Shown: in pieces, positions 12,217 through 23,279 of the stretch
Layout of the letters: each line of letters begins with the position of its first letter
How positions within the stretch are numbered: the stretch's first letter is position 1
NCBI GenBank assembly: GCA_047495785.1
Contig: JBLDXI010000003.1
Span: 868,001-932,000 of the forward strand
Length of the DNA: 64,000 bases
Origin: Lepidodermella squamata
Lineage: Eukaryota; Gastrotricha
Reading direction: 5' to 3'
The notes under the pieces: generated by a model
What the model saw: only the letters and a program-made list of their open reading frames with translations
Databases searched by the model: none
What the model was told of the DNA's origin: nothing
Translations under genes and position numbers: made by a program

Positions 12217-12585
12217 TATGTTTCCATTTGGCTATCTGTAGCTTCCCTCTAGCAATTTACGGCGACGGCTCTTTGGTCTGTCTTTGGTCTGTCATTTCTC
12301 GCAACAATGGCGTATCTCTTCAGTTTGAGAAATGTCAAAATTTCAACCATCAATGACTTGCATTCAGTTCGAGCTACTGCTTTCTGCTTTTGGTTCATTC
12401 TAATCGCCGGATCTGTTGTAATCTGGCTATTCTTCAGCCAGAGTGATTTCAAGTTTCTTCATATAGGAATTTGCAGTTTGAGTTTAATGCTATCGCTTAC
12501 TGTCATACTCATCATTTTCGTTCTCGGTGTCATCGGAGTTATTCGAGGGGTAAATTCAATGGATGTCTATAGGTGTACCACTCCA
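12217..12585 (+). pseudogene. Truncated receptor copy 1 (last transmembrane helices)
   Basis: About 370 bp matches the receptor gene from about 7325 to 7785, encoding part of one helix and then the last two transmembrane helices and C-terminus (for example SVVIWLFFSQSDFK). The stretch equivalent to receptor 7370-7490, an extracellular loop and the start of the next helix, is missing. The copy has no ligand domain and no first helices. Similarity continues downstream through the 3' UTR to the TTAGGG-like tract at about 12785. Confidence 0.8.
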
Positions 12586-12962
12586 CAAAAGACATTTCTT
12601 AGAAGTGTGATTTGCCATTGTATTGTGTATTGTGTCGTATCGTAAAAGATAATTCTTAGGGTGAATGAGTGATTAGGGGTGAAAGCGGAAAGCGGGCAAT
12701 TTTTACACTGTTTTAACAGTCGGCCATGAGCATAGATGAAATGCTGTATTCTAGGGCAGTTCAACAAATTCAGGACCATCGTGATTAGGGATAGGGTTAG
12801 GGAAAAGGTTGGGGATGGGTTTTGGAATATGTATTAGTAACTGAATACTGAGCATCCGGATCCATAAAAGCTGAACCCTTGACTTTCGAAGCATCTCGGA
12901 GAACGAAAATAGGCAGACATTGCGAGTTGCCAGAAATAAATTTATAGCGTCAATGCTACTTA

Positions 12963-13130
12963 TACACGGTATCAAGCCGGCTGATGCCGATTAATCGCGT
13001 GTCCTGGTAGAGGGTCAAAAATGAGTGTGTCTCGCCAGCCTGTGCGAAGTCGGCGCCGGATCCGAAGTTATCAATGAACTCGCCAGTTATCAAATTAAAG
13101 GCATGCAATCGTCACGAGGCTTCGCCCGAT
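12963..13130 (-). pseudogene. PQQ-like propeller gene fragment (start of exon 2)
   Basis: This minus-strand stretch matches the beginning of exon 2 of copy B, including the GEAS-type start of the exon and the GISRLDTVY-type blade. Both ends are broken and no intact frame remains. It marks another decayed copy of the array, just after the first receptor fragment. Confidence 0.7.
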
Positions 13131-13379
13131 TGAAAAATCAAACAAGCAAATTATCGGCGAAAGGTGATTTCTCTTAATATTAGCACTTGAGGCCTGATTA
13201 TAACCTGAATTATTCTGTCAAAAAGTAATTAATCGAGTTCTGATCTGATGAACGGGGTGCTTCCGGGTATTTTTGGTCCTGAATTCTCAGGCTAAAGGGT
13301 TCGGGTTTTCCTGCCTGAAATTGATCACAAAGGGGCTGATTTGAATAGAAAAAATAGTACGTACTAAATAGTACGATCC

Positions 13380-13595
13380 TGCTAAAGTGCGCGATAAAAC
13401 GCAATCTTTTTAGGCTTCCCTCGAGTTCACAGGATTAGTCGTGTGATTAGTCATAAGTTTAGTCCGTAGCGGTTTCTGGTTCAAACCGCCCGTATAGATA
13501 CGGTTACTCCACGCAACATTTCATATACCCTTATCTTCCGTAGCTCGTTATTTTATCAATCTGCATTGCCGTTCACGGGGATGCTCACGCCCAGT
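13380..13595. repeat. Duplicated 3' flank of a propeller gene, interrupted by a LINE
   Basis: Closely matches 9026-9260. The match breaks near 13595, where the LINE 3' end begins, which fixes one insertion boundary. The interval 13131-13379 shows nothing recognisable. Confidence 0.65.
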
Positions 13596-15740
13596 TACGC
13601 AAAAAGAATTGGTTGAAAGGGAGAATTGGTTTACATCACCAAAACAACAGTTTTTATTTATGTTATTTATTTATGAGCATTAATATGCAAGGGGTGTAGG
13701 ACAGTTCAGCTGAAAAATAAGCATGATGTACAAAAAGATTCAATGTGAAAAGGTCATTATGTAGATATCAACGAAGAAAAGTAGGGAAAAAACAATTAAA
13801 TCACTCTAGTATAAAAATATCGTTTTAGACTCAACAAGGATTTATTAATCAATCGTCACTAGGTAACGGTATTTACATTTTTCATCGCCTGCTTGGATGA
13901 CATCACAACCTTCCTCAGCATTAGCAGTAGGTTCAGACAATAAATAATGGTAAGTTAGGTTCCGGCATTGATCAGCGCTGGTAGCTAAGCGAATTTCGTT
14001 CGGTAAGCTGTTCAAAAACGTGGCGCCACGATATCGAAGGCATTGCATCGAAGTATCGATCTTGACGCGAGGGACAACCAGCAGGTTGTTTGATGCATTT
14101 ATGTCGACTTGCCTTCTTGTGACCCTAGCGGTTTTCCTTGGGGGCTTGAAGAACTCGGCTAAGGCGGCCGGTGCTTCGCCATTGATACAGCGCCATATCA
14201 TGGTTGCCAGATGACCTTTCCTTTTACCATATCAAGGTCTAGCTATTTTAGCTTTTTCCTCGGTGATTCGATGTCATCGCTTTCCTTCGCATGACAAATT
14301 ATGCGAATGGCTTTGTCCTGTCGTCGTTGAAGGCGCTCCAAGTTAGGTCTTGTCGCTTGGGCTAGGACACTGTCACAGCACATTAGGTGACAGACGATGA
14401 CACCATTAGCCATCAATTTGAGGGTTTTTTGATCAAGGAATTTAAGCCGCAAATTTTAGAGCAAAGAGACCGCCCCTGGTTTTGTTACCCACCTGTTTGA
14501 GCTGTTCAGTGTGCAATAGTTTTCGATTTTGATGGAGATGCCTGGGGTAGGTGCGTCGGGATCAGTGGCTGTGATTATCATCTGTGACTTTTTTCCATTG
14601 ACTACCAAGCTATTTGTTGCTGACCAGTCACTCAACCGGTTCTTGATGTCGGATTGAAGGCAATCCTTAAGGCGTGCTACGTTTTTATCTGACAAGTAAA
14701 TAGCGGTGTAATCTGCGAATTGAGCTATTTTCGAATGTATTGGAATCGAAGCCATTTCATTTACGTAGACAGTGAATAGCAATGGTCCTAGAACACTGCC
14801 TTGTAGTACTCCGAATTCCACCTTAGCTTTACATGAGCGACTTTGGTTAATTTCTACAGGGTGTTCGCGTAATAATACTCTGGGTGAGCTAAAAATAGCT
14901 ACAAAAAAGCTAAAATGCATGCAAAAAGTAGCAAAGCTATTTTTAGAAGAGTATTATTTATTATTACGCGAACATCCTGTACATACTGGTAACGATCACT
15001 GAGATGGTTTTCGATCTACTGAATAGCTTCCCTGTTCAAAACCCGCACTAGCCAAGGACCTATAGATGCCTTCATGATGTAGCGAGTCAAAGGCCTTGCT
15101 CAAGTCAATAGCTACTGCTGCGACTATTTCCCTCTTTTCGTGCGAAATGCGCCAGTCTTCAGTGAGTTTTGCAAGGCAGCTGTCTGTTGACTGGAATTCG
15201 CGGAACCCAAAACCCAAACTGAGTAGGCGACAAGAATAACCTTGTTTCCGGCTTATTTAAATGCGATTTAATTAGGAATGAGATGCACCTTTCAAAGATC
15301 CTAGATATTGGCGACAGAATTGAAATTGCCCTGAAATTCGACGCATCATCCTTAGATCCTCCTTTGTGCAAAGGATGCTTTCCGTTGCTCGGGAATTATT
15401 TTCGATCGAATTATTTTCATTGAAAAAAGCATGTAAATGCGGGGCAATAACACTGGCACTCATTTTCAAAACTGACTCAGGTATTTCATCTATACCAGTT
15501 GTGGGTTTATTCTTTACCTTAGCCAATGCATCCAGCAGTTCCCTTGTCGTGATTGCGCGAAATTTGAACTGCTCCGTGGTTTGGAATGCACGGTGAAAAC
15601 GAGCCGCGAGCCTTGCAATCTCCACTCGTCGTTTTTTTGTGAGACAACCTTTGGAGCCATTCATTTTTTTATAATGTGTATCATATTTTATTCGATGAAC
15701 AAAATAGCCAAGAAATTTTAACATGAGATTTTATCTGAAA
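13596..15740 (-). mobile_element. Degenerate 5'-truncated non-LTR retrotransposon (LINE)
   Basis: Minus-strand frames give successive reverse transcriptase blocks: TTGIDEIPESVLK and FRAISILSPISRIFERC, then AIDLSKAFDSLHH, then GVLQGSVLGPLLFTVYVNEM, then QFADYTAIYLSD, and C-terminal domain sequence down to about 13845. These are in several frames, so the element is mutated. The catalytic Asp-Asp pair is Asp-Tyr (TAC at 14708-14710), which would abolish polymerase activity. No endonuclease domain is present, as expected of 5' truncation. The last 200 bp to about 13600 look like a 3' UTR. Which clade (Jockey- or CR1-like) cannot be settled by eye. A MITE is nested inside. Confidence 0.8.
14857..14979. 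mobile_element. 123-bp MITE with TA target duplication, nested in the LINE
   Basis: Terminal inverted repeats start CAGGGTGTTCGCGTAATA on the left, with an imperfect reverse complement on the right. TA dinucleotides flank it at 14855-14856 and 14980-14981. Removing the element restores a continuous reverse transcriptase frame (RYQYVEINQSRS). TA target and CAGGG ends point to a Tc1/mariner-type non-autonomous element. Confidence 0.8.
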
Positions 15741-15753
15741 TATTATTCAATTC

Positions 15754-17504
15754 TTAATTGATCCCGAGCTTCAGCATTATCAAGGCTGCTAAATAGATGA
15801 GCTGAAGGTCGAATGAGCGAGCGAATCCCATCGACTGGTTAGGAGGCAGAGCAGTGGTTGTCGATGCATCCTGTCTGATAATTTTGTACCACACAATTTG
15901 TCCAGAAGGTCCATGCGAGTAAAAGTAGCCATTGTAGTATGCTGGCTCGTACGAGGTCGAGAGCACGTCCGTCGAAGACGTACGTGCGTTGCCTTTTCTA
16001 TCGAATATCTGCATAGCGTCCCTTGTCCGCAGTACAACAGCGTCGTCGAAGAGGATAGCAGTCGGGGTTACATCCGACTCGAGGAAGCTGGAAGCATAAT
16101 TATTCAGCTTAAATCCAGACCGAAAATCATATTCTACGAATGCCTTCGTTTCGTTCGAGATTCTAAATGCCGAATAGCCATCTGTAGCTGCGAAGTAAAT
16201 GCGGTTGCCTTTGGCTCGTTCGTAAAACAATATAAGGTATTTTGTTCTTATATGCAGCTCAGTTAGTTGGTCGTTGGCATTCAACAGCGCGAAGCCATTC
16301 CGAACAGGCGGTGGGGTGTAGATTTGGCTCGATCCAGGGTACCATTTGTACCATTGCAGTTCGCCGTTTATAGCGTTGATGTGGTACACAGTATCAAGTC
16401 GGCTGATGCCTATCAGTTGCTCGTGATCTTCAAGGGTTAAATATGTGGGTGTTTCATCGGCTTGTGCGAAGTCGACGCCGGATCCGAAGTTAACTATGCG
16501 CTCGCCCGTTTTTAAATTGAAGGCATGCAGTCTCCACGACGCTTCGCCTGTTGGAAGTTGGAAGAGGCCAACATAAGCAAATTATAGGCGAAAAGCTCTC
16601 CCCTTGAGATTAGCATTTCGGAGTGCATTAAAAATGCAGATCGAAAAGCTGCCGTAAGATGGAATGGCTTGGAACAGTTGGGTCACTTTGTCATATCAAA
16701 AATCGAAGGTTATAAGGTAGAGTGTGACGACTCCTTGAGGAGATGCTGCTTGATAGCCCAAATGAAGGCCCGTCTGAATGTGTAAGATGCACATCAATAC
16801 CCCATTAATGGGCTTCTTAACACTGCCACCTTTGATTTTTGTTGTCTAAGTTTGCGGTATTTAGAATTTGTAAATACCGCAAACATGGTGAAATAGATAG
16901 GTACCACAAATTCGCGTAGTATTTTACTAATCAGACACTCTCTATTTACATGGGGCAATTTTGAACTTTTGGGTATAAAATTGAATGCTTGCAGAATGCG
17001 AGCAACTTGCTCGTCCTACTTACCTTTGAGCTGGCCTGCTGTAATGACACGTCGTGTTAATTCATTAACAACAGCCTGATCCGCCGAAATCTCCACTGAC
17101 CAAATAACGACAGGTGGAATAGCTTTAACATTTATCGCGTGCATAGTCGAACAGGACCGTGAAAGAATTGTCATAATGCCTGAATTCGGCTCAATCATTG
17201 GCGAATGTGGAGTGCATGCGACGCTGTAATACTACAGACTACCAAGTAGACCCCCGGATTTGGCGCCAAGGGTATACAGCGTGGTGCTACTGACGATGAA
17301 AAGCGTGTCGGAGTAAACTAGCACCCTCTCTGCGAACTAGCTGTCCGTGAAGACAGAATACTGCCACTGTATTGCAATGCTGCTAACGGTTTCGATGCCG
17401 AGACTAACGCCTGTGTACCACTTGTGGCCAGCATTACCGCCAGCGTCGATCCAGTCGCCCGATGCTGCGGTGAACGCAAGTGCTATTAAAAAGATTCGGA
17501 ACAT
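15754..17504 (-). pseudogene. Secreted PQQ-like beta-propeller protein, copy B, two stops
   Basis: Exon 1 is 17504-17024 and exon 2 is 16547-15754. Lengths and phases still join in frame to about 425 codons. Exon 2 is entirely open and ends in the usual Thr-rich segment plus hydrophobic tail (LIYLAALIMLKLGIN). Exon 1 carries two in-frame TAG codons, at 17339-17337 and 17234-17232, after an intact signal peptide. Blade motifs remain readable. It is the most divergent of the three full-length copies. Loss of function looks recent, because no indel has accumulated. Stop readthrough is a less likely alternative. Confidence 0.75.
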
Positions 17505-17816
17505 CGTTTTTCTGTGGGAAACTGGGTTTCACGCGCACCTTTTGTAGGCCCACTAATCTGAACAGACTATGCGATAAACGAACCCTGAAAAATTAGTCCG
17601 GATTATTCACAGTCTGCTGCGTGTATGTGTGGGCTTATCAGTTTATGAATAGACTATGACTCATTATGTAACCACTATTGAGTCCATGTCAATTGCAAAC
17701 GCTGATTGAGGGTCAATCGATCGATACCATAGCCAAGATCAGTATGAGGCTATAAAAAATTCACTGCATTTCAGCTGAACACTGGAATACCTTCAATTTT
17801 GACAGAATTTTGACCA

Positions 17817-18026
17817 TTAGTCATGCTCGATTGGATGATTAAGCTCAGTCACGCGAATATCCTTATCTCCGCTGACAAAAATAGCGGTAATTTGGGAAAT
17901 CTTGCCGACGGTTTCGATGTCAAGACTAACGCCTGTGTACCACGTGTGGCAAGCATTACCGCCAGCGTCGATCCAGTCGCCTGATGCCGCGACGAATGCG
18001 AATGCTAGTAAGAAGAATCGAAACAT
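17817..18026 (-). pseudogene. Propeller gene N-terminal fragment fused to 5' flank sequence
   Basis: The first 40 or so codons are a propeller-family signal peptide and N-terminus (GDWIDAGGNACHTWYTG). The frame then runs into sequence that, in copies A and D, lies in the upstream flank (compare 12070-12140 and 20690-20770). The 69-residue frame is therefore a recombination product of two duplicated segments, probably by unequal exchange. It has a signal peptide and a stop, so a short secreted peptide is possible but unproven. Confidence 0.65.
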
Positions 18027-18121
18027 TCCGTTCTGTTCAATACAGGGTTCGGCCTTATTATGCCTGTGTTTGAAATATCCTGAATAAAACTATTGCAGTA
18101 TTGTTCTAGTATTCTGCCACA

Positions 18122-18310
18122 TTATTTTATCGCGCGATAAGGTGCAATCTTAACAGCTGCATTGTAAAAGCTTTCAGGCGACTGTTTACCCAATTTTTTT
18201 ACCACGGAATATCCCTTTTCAAACTCGCTTTTTCCAGCGGCGGAGCAGTAGATGGCGGCAGGATGGTTTAATTCGTCAAAAAATTGAAAAATTGATATAT
18301 GATGGCGCAA
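18122..18310 (-). CDS. Short ORF with coding-like composition, hypothetical fragment
   Basis: A minus-strand frame ends at TAA (18122-18124) and encodes about 60 residues including CSAAGKSEFEKGYSVVKKL. It has no ATG at its 5' end, only TTG, so it would be a terminal exon. The 3' end (GCGCGATAA and neighbours) is shared in altered form with 9030 and 13390, so the same remnant may sit in the other duplicated flanks. No family is recognised. Confidence 0.3.
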   Translation of the reverse strand: MRHHISIFQFFDELNHPAAIYCSAAGKSEFEKGYSVVKKLGKQSPESFYNAAVKIAPYRAIK

Positions 18311-18864
18311 CTATGAGACTCGCTGTAATAGCGTGTCTCTGGCCCATAAAATGTCGAATCTGAACCATTGCGTAGCGGGTAAGGAGGGCTACGCGCCCGG
18401 TTGAAAGATCGAATTTGTGCACACGCGAAAGATCACATTTGACATTCTAGATAACTAGACCCACATTCTAGATAACACACTATCAGTTAACAAAATGATA
18501 TGACATCTGGTTTTGTTACCAGGTGCCATAATCTTCTCGAAAGGAAACTCTGTTGAGGTCGAAGTTCAAAGTCTGGCAAATAGTTGGAAATACTATCTTC
18601 CTGGGATATTCTTTGGCGCCTAATTTTGCGGACTGATTCTAAGCGCCGAACGGAAAGCGATTTTGGAAAATTAACTAACGGATTCAACTCGTGAATATTC
18701 TTTCATGGCGCATGTTTCAAATTTCAACTCTTCGAATCTGGAATCATTTTATTTGAATTACAGGCAATCACGAAAAGAATATGAGCGAAGATTTGATAGT
18801 GAAGAAATTTTATGTCTTACGATTATGGCAATCACTTTCCTCTATTTTGGGGGAAATTACATAG
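18311..18864. repeat. Duplicated 3' flank of propeller copy D
   Basis: About 18360-18660 matches about 9300-9600. No gene is seen. Confidence 0.6.
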
Positions 18865-20371
18865 TTAATTTATCGCGAGCTTCAGCATTAACAGAGCTGC
18901 AAAATAGATGACCTGAAGGTCGAATAAGTTAGCGAATCCCGTCGACTGATTAGTCGTTGTAGTTGTTGGTTCAGCTGATCTAGTTAGCTTGTAACAATGA
19001 ACTTGTCCGGAAGGCGTAGCTGAGTAAAAGTAGCCACCATAGTATGCCAGCTCGTTCGGTGTCCCCAGGAAGTCTGCTATGAACGTGCGTAATTTGCCTT
19101 TCCTATCGAATAGTTGCATTGATTCCTCTGTCCGCAGCATGACCGCGTCATAGAAGATGATCGCAGTTGAAGTTGACGATGGCCCATCTACGCCTAATAT
19201 ATAAGTATTCAGCTTCAATCCAGAGTCTATGTCATATTCATAGATCGCTTTTGATCCGTTCCAAATCCTAAACGCCGAAAAGCCACCTGTCGCTGCGAAG
19301 TAAACGTTGTTACCTTCGACTTGATCTTGCGACCAAATTGTCTTTCTTTTGTATACATCAAAGGCAGTCAGTCTACCTTCGGAATTCACTAGAGTGATGC
19401 CTTTATTGTAAGGCGGTGGGGTGTAGATTTGGCTCGATCCCGAGTACGATGTGCGCCGAACAAATGCGCCGTTAACGGCGTCGATGTTGTACACAGTATC
19501 AAGTCGGCTGATGCCTAACATGCGCTCCAAATCGACAGTGGTTAGAAATGACGGTGCGTCATCGGCCTGTGAGAATTGGACGCCGTTTCCGAAGGTAACA
19601 TCGCGCTCGCCAGTTTCCAACTTAAAGGCATAGAGTCCCCACGTGGATTCGCCTGGCAAATTAATGGCAAATTATAAAGAGCAAATTAATGGCGCTGCAA
19701 ATAAGGTAGATATTTGTTGAACCTTATCATAGTAGCTCGTTTAACGCAGAAAATACTATGTACTAGAAACGCGGGCATCGCTGTCTGTAAAACAACTGCG
19801 TTCGTATAACAGGGATGGGCACAATGAGTCATCTCAGCATAAACGATTAACAAATTGTCCCATCTACTGATCCATTATAACAAGCTAGCTTACCTTGGAG
19901 CTGGCCTGCTGTGGCGACACGGCGTAGAGTTATAACAGCTTGATCTGCCGTAATCTTCACGGACCAAAGAACGTCAGGCGGATTAGCTGTGACATTTATC
20001 GCGTGCATAGTAGAACAGGACCGGGATAAGATGATCATGATGCCTGCTCTCGGCTCAATCATCGGCGAATGCGGGGTGCATTCTTCGCTGTTGTACACAA
20101 CACTGGCGAGTTGATTCCCAGTTTTGGCGTCTAAGACGAACAGCTTTTCGCCGCTTGCATAGAAAATTTTGTCGGAATAAGCCAGCACCCGCTCGGTGTA
20201 TCGAGCTTTGGCGTTGTCGGGGTTGAAGAGCCATTCTGGTACTATGCTGCTGACGGTTTCGATGCCAAGACTGTCGGGTGTGTACCATGTGTGTTCAGCA
20301 TCACCGCCAGCGTCGATCCAGTCGCCTGATGCTGCGGTGAACGCAAGTGCTATTAAAAAGATTCGGAACAT
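18865..20371 (-). CDS. Secreted, probably GPI-anchored PQQ-like beta-propeller protein, copy D (intact)
   Basis: Exon 1 is 20371-19894 and exon 2 is 19652-18865, joining in phase 1 to 421 residues. Order of parts: signal peptide MFRIFLIALAFTAASG; blade-like repeats of the quinoprotein/PQQ type (KLFVLDAKTGNQLA, WGLYAFKLETGERD, GRLTAFDVYKRKTIW, FSAFRIWNGSKAIYEYD); a short Thr-rich stretch; and a C-terminal hydrophobic segment (LQVIYFAALLMLKLAIN) ending at the stop. The last feature is the signature of a GPI-attachment signal, so surface display is likely. No catalytic residues for a dehydrogenase are evident, so a binding or structural role is as likely as an enzyme. It is the only undamaged member here. 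The intron (241 bp) sits at the same codon in every copy. The start was chosen because the signal peptide begins there and the upstream sequence is conserved between copies. Confidence 0.75.
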
Positions 20372-20875
20372 CGTTTTTCTGTGGGAAACTGGGTTTCACG
20401 CGCACCTTTTGTAGGCCCCCTTATCTGAACACATTATGCGATAAACGGACCCTGAAAAATCACCTCGGTTATAGTACGGATTAATCACAGTCTGCTGCGT
20501 GTGGGTGTGGGCTTATCAGTTTATGAATAGGCTATAACTCATTATGTAACCACTATGGAGTCCATGTAAATTGCGTTCGCTGATTGGTCAATCGATCGTT
20601 ACCATGACCAAGATCAATATAGGGTTGTAAACCTCTCACAGCATTTCAGCTGGCCACTGGAAATACCTGCAATTTCAAGAGAATGTTGACCATTAGTCAT
20701 GCTGAAGTGGATGATTAAGCTCCGTCGCGGACATACCCTTATCTCCGCTGACAAAAATAGCGGTAATTGGGGAAATGCTTTATCAAACCTAGACAGAGCA
20801 CTCGTTAATAATCCGCAAGTCATTTAAGACAAAAGACAAAATTCGCCCTATTTCGACCAATAGAAGTTCTAAGAC
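20372..20875. repeat. Duplicated 5' flank of propeller copy D
   Basis: Matches the flanks of copies A and B (about 11900-12200 and 17650-17900). It ends at the foldback element. Confidence 0.6.
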
Positions 20876-21766
20876 ATAGAGCCCTAGGGGAAGCTTACAT
20901 AATTCACATAATTCACATAATTCGAAAATTTAAGGTGCATTTTTTAATTTCTGAAACTTGCGCCGAAGGCGCCAAAAAACCTTGCCCCGCCGTGAAACGC
21001 GAGCGCAGCGAGCATCACGGGGCAAGGTTTTTGGCCGAGCTGAGCGAGGCTCTACGAGCGTAGCGAGGCTCTACGAGCGTAGCGAGTCCCTCCGAGCGTA
21101 GCGAGATTTCCCTATCATGACTGATTGAGCGAAGCGAATTTCCTGTGCTCCCGAGCTCAGCGAGGAATCAACCAAATTTTCATAAAGATACTAACGGAAC
21201 TACTTCTTTCATTCATTTATATTACTTCGATATTGATACTGATCGATTCGATAAACAGCCGAAAATCAAGCTGAAAATGGTTCAGGGTTCACTCAATAAG
21301 GATACAAATTTGGTTATTTAGTCAGGATACCGACGTTACCGGGACGCCCTGCTGTTAGAGCAAGGAGGCTCGGTGGCTTTCAAATACTAGTTCTATGAAA
21401 GACCATCATTGGCCGTAGATTGCTTGCGTTCTATTTGATAGGAGCTTACTGCGCCGTTGTGAAAGCAGGAAGAAGGGAGAATAAGAATAAGACCAAGAAT
21501 AAGAATAGCAACAAATTTAAACGCTTTTTTAAGCTGCATTTTTTATTCTTCAAAATTTTTCGTTTTTAGTCATTTACTATGTGACAATTTTACCAGTTTT
21601 TTCCCGGTTTCACCAGTTTAGTTGATAGCTTCCCCAAGGGCACTATGTCTAATAAAGCCCACGGTACGGCTAGTTTCTCGGAAAAATCACATAATAAGCC
21701 TCGGCTTCGCCTCGTCTTATTATGTGAGTTTTCCTCGAAACTGGCCTCCCCTAGGGCTTTATTTAT
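20876..21766. mobile_element. Foldback-type element with GAGCGNAGCGAG repeats
   Basis: The ends are inverted copies of AGCCCTAGGGGA (20880-20891 and 21753-21764). Inside are two strong palindromes. One is at about 20979-21036, with CCTTGCCCCG pairing to CGGGGCAAGG around a GCGAGCGCAGCGAGC loop. The other is at about 21650-21764 (CACATAATAAG pairing to CTTATTATGTG). Between them a GAGCGTAGCGAG-like unit is repeated several times (21040-21110). I find no coding frame of note. It looks like a non-autonomous DNA element or a structured satellite. I see no clear target duplication. Confidence 0.55.
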
Positions 21767-22019
21767 ACATAAAAATTTGAAAGGAAAATAAAAATTTGGA
21801 GTTATTCAACATATTTATAGGGATAATGCTGAAAGATCTTATCACTGCTTGCTTAGTAACGATTTATTATCGGGTCCTCCTTTTACCTGAACCAAATTTA
21901 CAGTGAGCGGAACAAATTTATGCAATTTTCTATAGAGGCCTGAAATCTCTTTTCGGATATTTCTTGAGTACTCGTATAACGAGTTTCTTGAGTAGTGTCT
22001 TGAGAACTGGCTTAAGGTG

Positions 22020-22678
22020 CCAACAAAGAAGGAACCTTTCGAATCGCGCAACAGCAGAATGTGGAAAGCAACTTCGAGCACTGGAATTCAAGTAAAACTG
22101 TCCACGCGGTCTTATAGGCTAATCAGGAAGAAGCTCAGGCTAATCACTGGCCATATCCTTCAAGCTTTGAAGAAAGTAGCTTTCCCACTGATTTTTGCAT
22201 CACTAATCTTGGTTTGCATTTGGCTATCTGCAGCCCCCCTCCAGCAATTTACAGCAACGGCTCTGGTGTCTTTGGTCTGTCATTCCTCGCAACAATGGTG
22301 TATCTTTTCAGTTTGAGAAACGTCAGAATTTCAACCATCAATGACTTTTATTCAGTTCGAACTGCTGCTTACTGTTTTTGGTTCATTCTTATCGCTGGAT
22401 CTGTTGTAATCTGGCTGTTCTTCAGCCAGAGTCATTTCAAGTATCTTTACATAGGAATTTGCAGTTTGAGCCTCATACTGCCGCTTACTGTCTTAGTCAT
22501 CATTTTCCTTCCTGGTGACATCCGAGTTATTCGAGGGGTTAATGGTCAATTCCATGGATGTCCAAGTGTACCGTGTACCACTCCACAAAAGACATTTCTT
22601 GGAAGAAACAGTAAGTATGTGATTTGTAATTGTATTGTGTCGTATCGTATCGTAAAAGATAATTCTCAGGGTGAATGA
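22020..22678 (+). pseudogene. Truncated receptor copy 2 (intracellular loop and last helices)
   Basis: Matches the receptor gene from about 7120 to 7785. It is longer at its 5' side than copy 1 but lacks the same internal stretch (receptor 7370-7490), with a similar junction at 22250-22270. The frame is broken around the deletion. The C-terminal part (SVVIWLFFSQSHFK) is open but shifted near its end by small indels. The ligand domain is absent. Confidence 0.8.
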
Positions 22679-22734
22679 GTTATTTAAAGTGTCCCATTTT
22701 TAAACTATTTAAACAGTCGCGGCCATGAGCATAG

Positions 22735-23150
22735 TTGTTAGAGTTAGGGATAGGGTTCTGTTAGCTTGGTTGAACTTTCAGAGCCAATGAAATTTGTATT
22801 TGGGTTAGGGTTAGGGCTAGGGCTGAGGTTACAGGTTAAGGGTAGGGTTGCGGGGTAGGCATACAAACAATATGCGATTTTCCGTTGTATTATGTTATAT
22901 CGTATAAGATCACTGAGTGATTAGGGGTGGAAGTGTACAATTTTTTCAACTATTTTAACAAACGGCCTCGAGCATATATGAGATGCTGTACTCTAGGGCA
23001 GAAGAACTTCAGGACTATCGTAATTAGGGTTAGGGTTAGGGTTAGGGCTGAGGTTAAGGATAGGATAGGGTTAGGGTTGTGGCAGCTTGATTGAGATTTC
23101 AGGGCCAATGAAATCTGGATTAGGGATAGGGTTAGGGTATGGGAAAAGGT
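22735..23150 (+). repeat. Degenerate TTAGGG-type tracts
   Basis: Several clusters of GGGTTAGGG and variants (TAGGGATAGGG, GGGCTAGGGCTGAGG), best at 22800-22830 and 23024-23050. They lie in the 3' flank of receptor copy 2, in the same relative place as the tracts after the full gene and copy 1. Short imperfect arrays argue for an internal repeat rather than a chromosome end. Confidence 0.75.
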
Positions 23151-23279
23151 TGGGGGTGGGGTTTGGAATATGTACGAATACCGAATACCGAGCATCCGGA
23201 TCCATAAAAGCTGAATCCTCGAGTTTTGAAGCATCTCAGAGAAATATAATAGGCAGAGCGAGTTGCGAGCGATGAATTT

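Noticed and set aside
22990-23150. TTAGGG tracts as a chromosome end
   Set aside because: The tracts are short, imperfect and followed by 40 kb of genes in this window.
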